This document shows positions 62,302 through 64,000 of a DNA stretch of 64,000 nt, piece by piece. The DNA is from Luteimicrobium subarcticum. Lineage in GTDB: Bacteria; Actinomycetota; Actinomycetes; Actinomycetales; Cellulomonadaceae. The translations under genes were made by a program, and so were the position numbers. The stretch lies in NCBI RefSeq assembly GCF_002798015.1, contig NZ_PGTZ01000010.1, positions 1 through 64,000 of the forward strand, given 5' to 3'. A model generated the notes under the pieces. It saw only the letters and a program-made list of their open reading frames with translations, did not search any database and was not told the DNA's origin. Positions within the stretch are counted from its first letter, which is position 1; the number at the start of each line of letters is the position of its first letter.

Positions 62302-63072
62302 GTGAGCCACCTCGACCTGCCGCCGCTGGACACCGCGGCGCACCAGCTGCGCGCCCAGTGGCGCGACGCCACGCTGGGGTCCGTGTGGCTGCGCGAGGGC
62401 GACTGGTACCACCCTGCGGTCGACGCCCTGTCCGAGTGCCTGGTCGACGGAAGACCGCTGTACGGCGCGGCCCACCGGCTCGGCGAGGCCCGCGGTGCGG
62501 CGGGCGTCGGGGTCGGCGAGGCCATCGACGACGTCACCTGCCTGTTCACCGCGCACGGGTCTGAACCGAACCTCGACGTGGTGCGTGCCGTGAGCGTCGG
62601 CTGGGCCGAGGGCAGCGCCGCTCCACAGGAGGCAGGCGAGACGGTGGACCCCTGGTCGGGGCTGCCGACGTCCGCCTACCTCACGGTCCGGCTGCGCGAG
62701 ACGTACGGGGCGGCCGCGGTCGCCGGGACGTCCGCCGCCAGGACGCACGCCCTCGTGGTGGTCGACGTGCTCGTCGACGGCCTGGACCGGATGGAGCGTC
62801 TCGCACGCGCGGCGGCGATGGGCGAGGTGATGCGCGGGGCCTTCGGCGCCGACGTCCCGACCGCGGTGGCGTCGCACGGCGTGTACCTGGCGCTCGTCCC
62901 ACGGGACGACCGCCTCGGGGACCGCGTGCGGGACGTGCGGGACGCGGTGGACCGCGCGGCCGTCGACCACGGGCTCAGCGCGCTGCTGCGCCGTCCGCCG
63001 CGCGCGTGGGTGCAGCCGCTGCCGGAGTCCGCCGACGAGCTCGACGCGTTCTTCGGCAGTCTCGCGCCCTGA
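62302..63072 (+). CDS. Degenerate GGDEF-like domain protein
   Basis: 256 residues. The N-terminal half is unassigned; from about 117 DPWSGLPTSAYLTVRLRETYG matches the entry motif of diguanylate cyclase domains (DxLTGLPNR), but where GGDEF is expected there is only VASHGVYLALVPRDD, so it should not make c-di-GMP. Possibly a nucleotide-binding or scaffold remnant. GTG 62302 follows TAGCGT by about nine bases. Divergent from the sigma-fusion gene, with a 125-bp shared spacer. Confidence 0.6.
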   Translation: MSHLDLPPLDTAAHQLRAQWRDATLGSVWLREGDWYHPAVDALSECLVDGRPLYGAAHRLGEARGAAGVGVGEAIDDVTCLFTAHGSEPNLDVVRAVSVGWAEGSAAPQEAGETVDPWSGLPTSAYLTVRLRETYGAAAVAGTSAARTHALVVVDVLVDGLDRMERLARAAAMGEVMRGAFGADVPTAVASHGVYLALVPRDDRLGDRVRDVRDAVDRAAVDHGLSALLRRPPRAWVQPLPESADELDAFFGSLAP

Positions 63073-63100
63073 GGCCACCCGCCCGAGGCCTCTGGACGCA

Positions 63101-63140
63101 CAGCACGGGCCCCCGACCATCGGGTCGGGGGCCCGTGCTG
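63101..63140 (+). terminator. Strong hairpin terminator
   Basis: Perfect 17-bp stem (63101-63117 with 63124-63140) and 6-nt loop, 28 bases after the GGDEF-like gene. Confidence 0.85.
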
Positions 63141-63211
63141 CGGGGGGTTCCGGGGGGGGCCGGGAGGGTGACGCCGGGGGGCGGGCCGGAGGTCCGGGCC
63201 AGCCCGGACGG

Positions 63212-63520
63212 TCAGCGGGCGAGGTAGGTGAGGCAGTCCGCGTGCTTCTCGTCGACGGCTCCGGGGCCGACCTTGACCGACGCGGCGTTGCACTCGAGCT
63301 TGTCGTTGTGCTGGCAGTCGGCACGCTGGCAGGCGCCCACGAAGGTCATGACCTTCGACAGACCGCCCTTGACGTCGAGGGGGATGAACGTGGCGCACTG
63401 CGCCTCGCCGGCGGCGCTGCCGCCGATGGTGACCGCAGCGGCGTGACAGGAGCTGTGGTCGTTGTACGAGCAGCCGAGCACGGAGCACTCGGAGACCTGG
63501 GGCATCTCGAGGGTGGCCAT
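63212..63520 (-). CDS. DUF1540 protein with two Cys-rich repeats
   Basis: 102 residues in two similar halves: VSECSVLGCSYNDHSSCHAAAVTIG...CATF and VGACQRADCQHNDKLECNAASVKVG...CLTYLAR. The eight spaced cysteines suggest metal binding. The family is widespread in Gram-positives, role unknown. AGGAGGAAC just before the ATG is a strong ribosome site, and the AT-rich promoter upstream suggests high or regulated expression. Confidence 0.9.
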   Translation of the reverse strand: MATLEMPQVSECSVLGCSYNDHSSCHAAAVTIGGSAAGEAQCATFIPLDVKGGLSKVMTFVGACQRADCQHNDKLECNAASVKVGPGAVDEKHADCLTYLAR

Positions 63521-63570
63521 GGGTTCCTCCTGGGGTCGGACCGGACGTCTTCCCTCGACACTAAACCCGT

Positions 63571-63639
63571 GAAATGCATTTCGCTAGCAAGGTAGTACTG
63601 CCTTACCAGAATGTATTTCTGTATTTAATTAGCAATGCA
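63571..63639. promoter_or_regulatory. AT-rich region with nested inverted repeats upstream of the DUF1540 gene
   Basis: GAAATGCATTTC (63571-63582) is a perfect palindrome. TGCATT..GCTA (63575-63586) is mirrored by TAGCAATGCA (63630-63639), and between them lies the near-palindrome AAGGTAGTACTGCCTT (63589-63604). Strikingly AT-rich for this genome; likely promoter and operator for the leftward gene. Confidence 0.55.
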
Positions 63640-63671
63640 ACCGGTTCGTTAATCTGGGCCGCGTCGCCCGC

Positions 63672-64000
63672 TCAGCGTCCGGGCGGGAAGGGCGTCCACC
63701 GGACCAGCGCCGCGCGCTCGTCCGTGGCGCGGGCCGCACGTCGTCCGCGGGGCACGATGACGACGTCGCCCGTCGAGCCTGCCGTGAACACCCTCCGGCC
63801 CGGCTCGGCCCGCGTCGCGAGCAGCTCGAGCAGCGCCTCGAGGCGCTCCACGCGCTCCTCGAGCGCGATGATCTTCTTGATGCCCGCGAGGTTCACGCCC
63901 TCCTCGTGGGACAGGCGCTGCACCTCTCGCAGCTTCGCGACGTCGCGCAACGAGTAGCGGCGCCCCCGCCCGACCGCGCGCCGTGGCGACACTAGGCCGA
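63672..64000 (-). CDS. hspR: MerR-family heat-shock repressor HspR, N-terminus outside the window
   Basis: The last 109 codons. The frame runs to the window edge, entering as GLVSPRRAVGRGRRYSLRDVAKLREVQRLSHEEGVNLAGIKKII, the second half of the MerR HTH as in HspR, then a short coiled coil and a divergent tail. HspR represses dnaK operons by binding HAIR sites with DnaK as corepressor, and usually ends the dnaK-grpE-dnaJ-hspR operon, expected just beyond the edge. Confidence 0.88.
   Translation of the reverse strand, partial: GLVSPRRAVGRGRRYSLRDVAKLREVQRLSHEEGVNLAGIKKIIALEERVERLEALLELLATRAEPGRRVFTAGSTGDVVIVPRGRRAARATDERAALVRWTPFPPGR

Overview
The window is high-GC DNA from an actinobacterium, most likely a Cellulomonas-type member of the Micrococcales. 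The clues are GC-rich third codon positions, the order dnaX-recR-DUF5063 ... lysC-asd, many leaderless start codons (a TANNNT -10 box 6-9 bases before ATG/GTG), Thr/Pro 'TPTQTPTQ' linkers in secreted polysaccharide-active proteins, and a pSAM2-type integrative element. No 16S rRNA is present, so the genus is inferred.

Layout. 1-1740: accessory stretch with the start of a T7SS-type secreted (toxin-like) protein, a frameshifted XRE regulator and a 5'-truncated Fic gene. 1741-12296: housekeeping block asd, lysC, recR, dnaX, interrupted by a TauE-type permease and an ABC exporter pair. 12371-12624: an unusual array of seven short repeats spaced about 31 bp apart. 12663-26650: ppk2, an MFS pump with a divergent TetR gene, SRP RNA, a predicted adenine deaminase, tRNA-Ser(GGA), a secreted Ig/CNA-like protein, a SulP transporter, a sensor kinase beside a polyketide-exporter-type ABC system, and a LytR_C protein. 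26737-41701: surface and polysaccharide region with a GH87 alpha-1,3-glucanase, a GH18 chitinase, a GT87-like membrane protein, an AMP-forming CoA ligase, a two-component system, a hyaluronan-synthase-like GT2 and a sortase-anchored thioester adhesin.

41911-53890: an 11.95-kb actinobacterial integrative and conjugative element (AICE) in the 3' end of tRNA-Ser(CGA). It has a 30-bp direct repeat, integrase, excisionase, RepSA-like initiator, FtsK/TraB-like translocase, Pra-like activator and a divergent GntR repressor coupled to a HAD hydrolase. Its cargo is a lower-GC candidate restriction-modification cassette: a beta-class DNA methyltransferase, a Dam-like methylase whose expected start codon reads ATC, and an HNH endonuclease.

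53964-64000: chromosome resumes with a sirtuin, a collagen-like secreted protein, tadA, upp, a poly-cysteine leader ORF before an orphan winged-helix regulator, and then a 1330-residue protein in which an ECF sigma factor is fused to an anti-sigma-like zinc motif, hydrophobic segments, long linkers, three repeated beta modules and three chitin-binding-like modules. A degenerate GGDEF gene, a DUF1540 gene and the 3' part of hspR complete the window. The most interesting items are the one-polypeptide sigma/sensor, the poly-Cys attenuator, the 31-bp-phased repeats and the restriction-modification cargo of the AICE. The GH87, GH18 and chitin-binding sensor together suggest a fungal-wall-degrading lifestyle, but this is inference.
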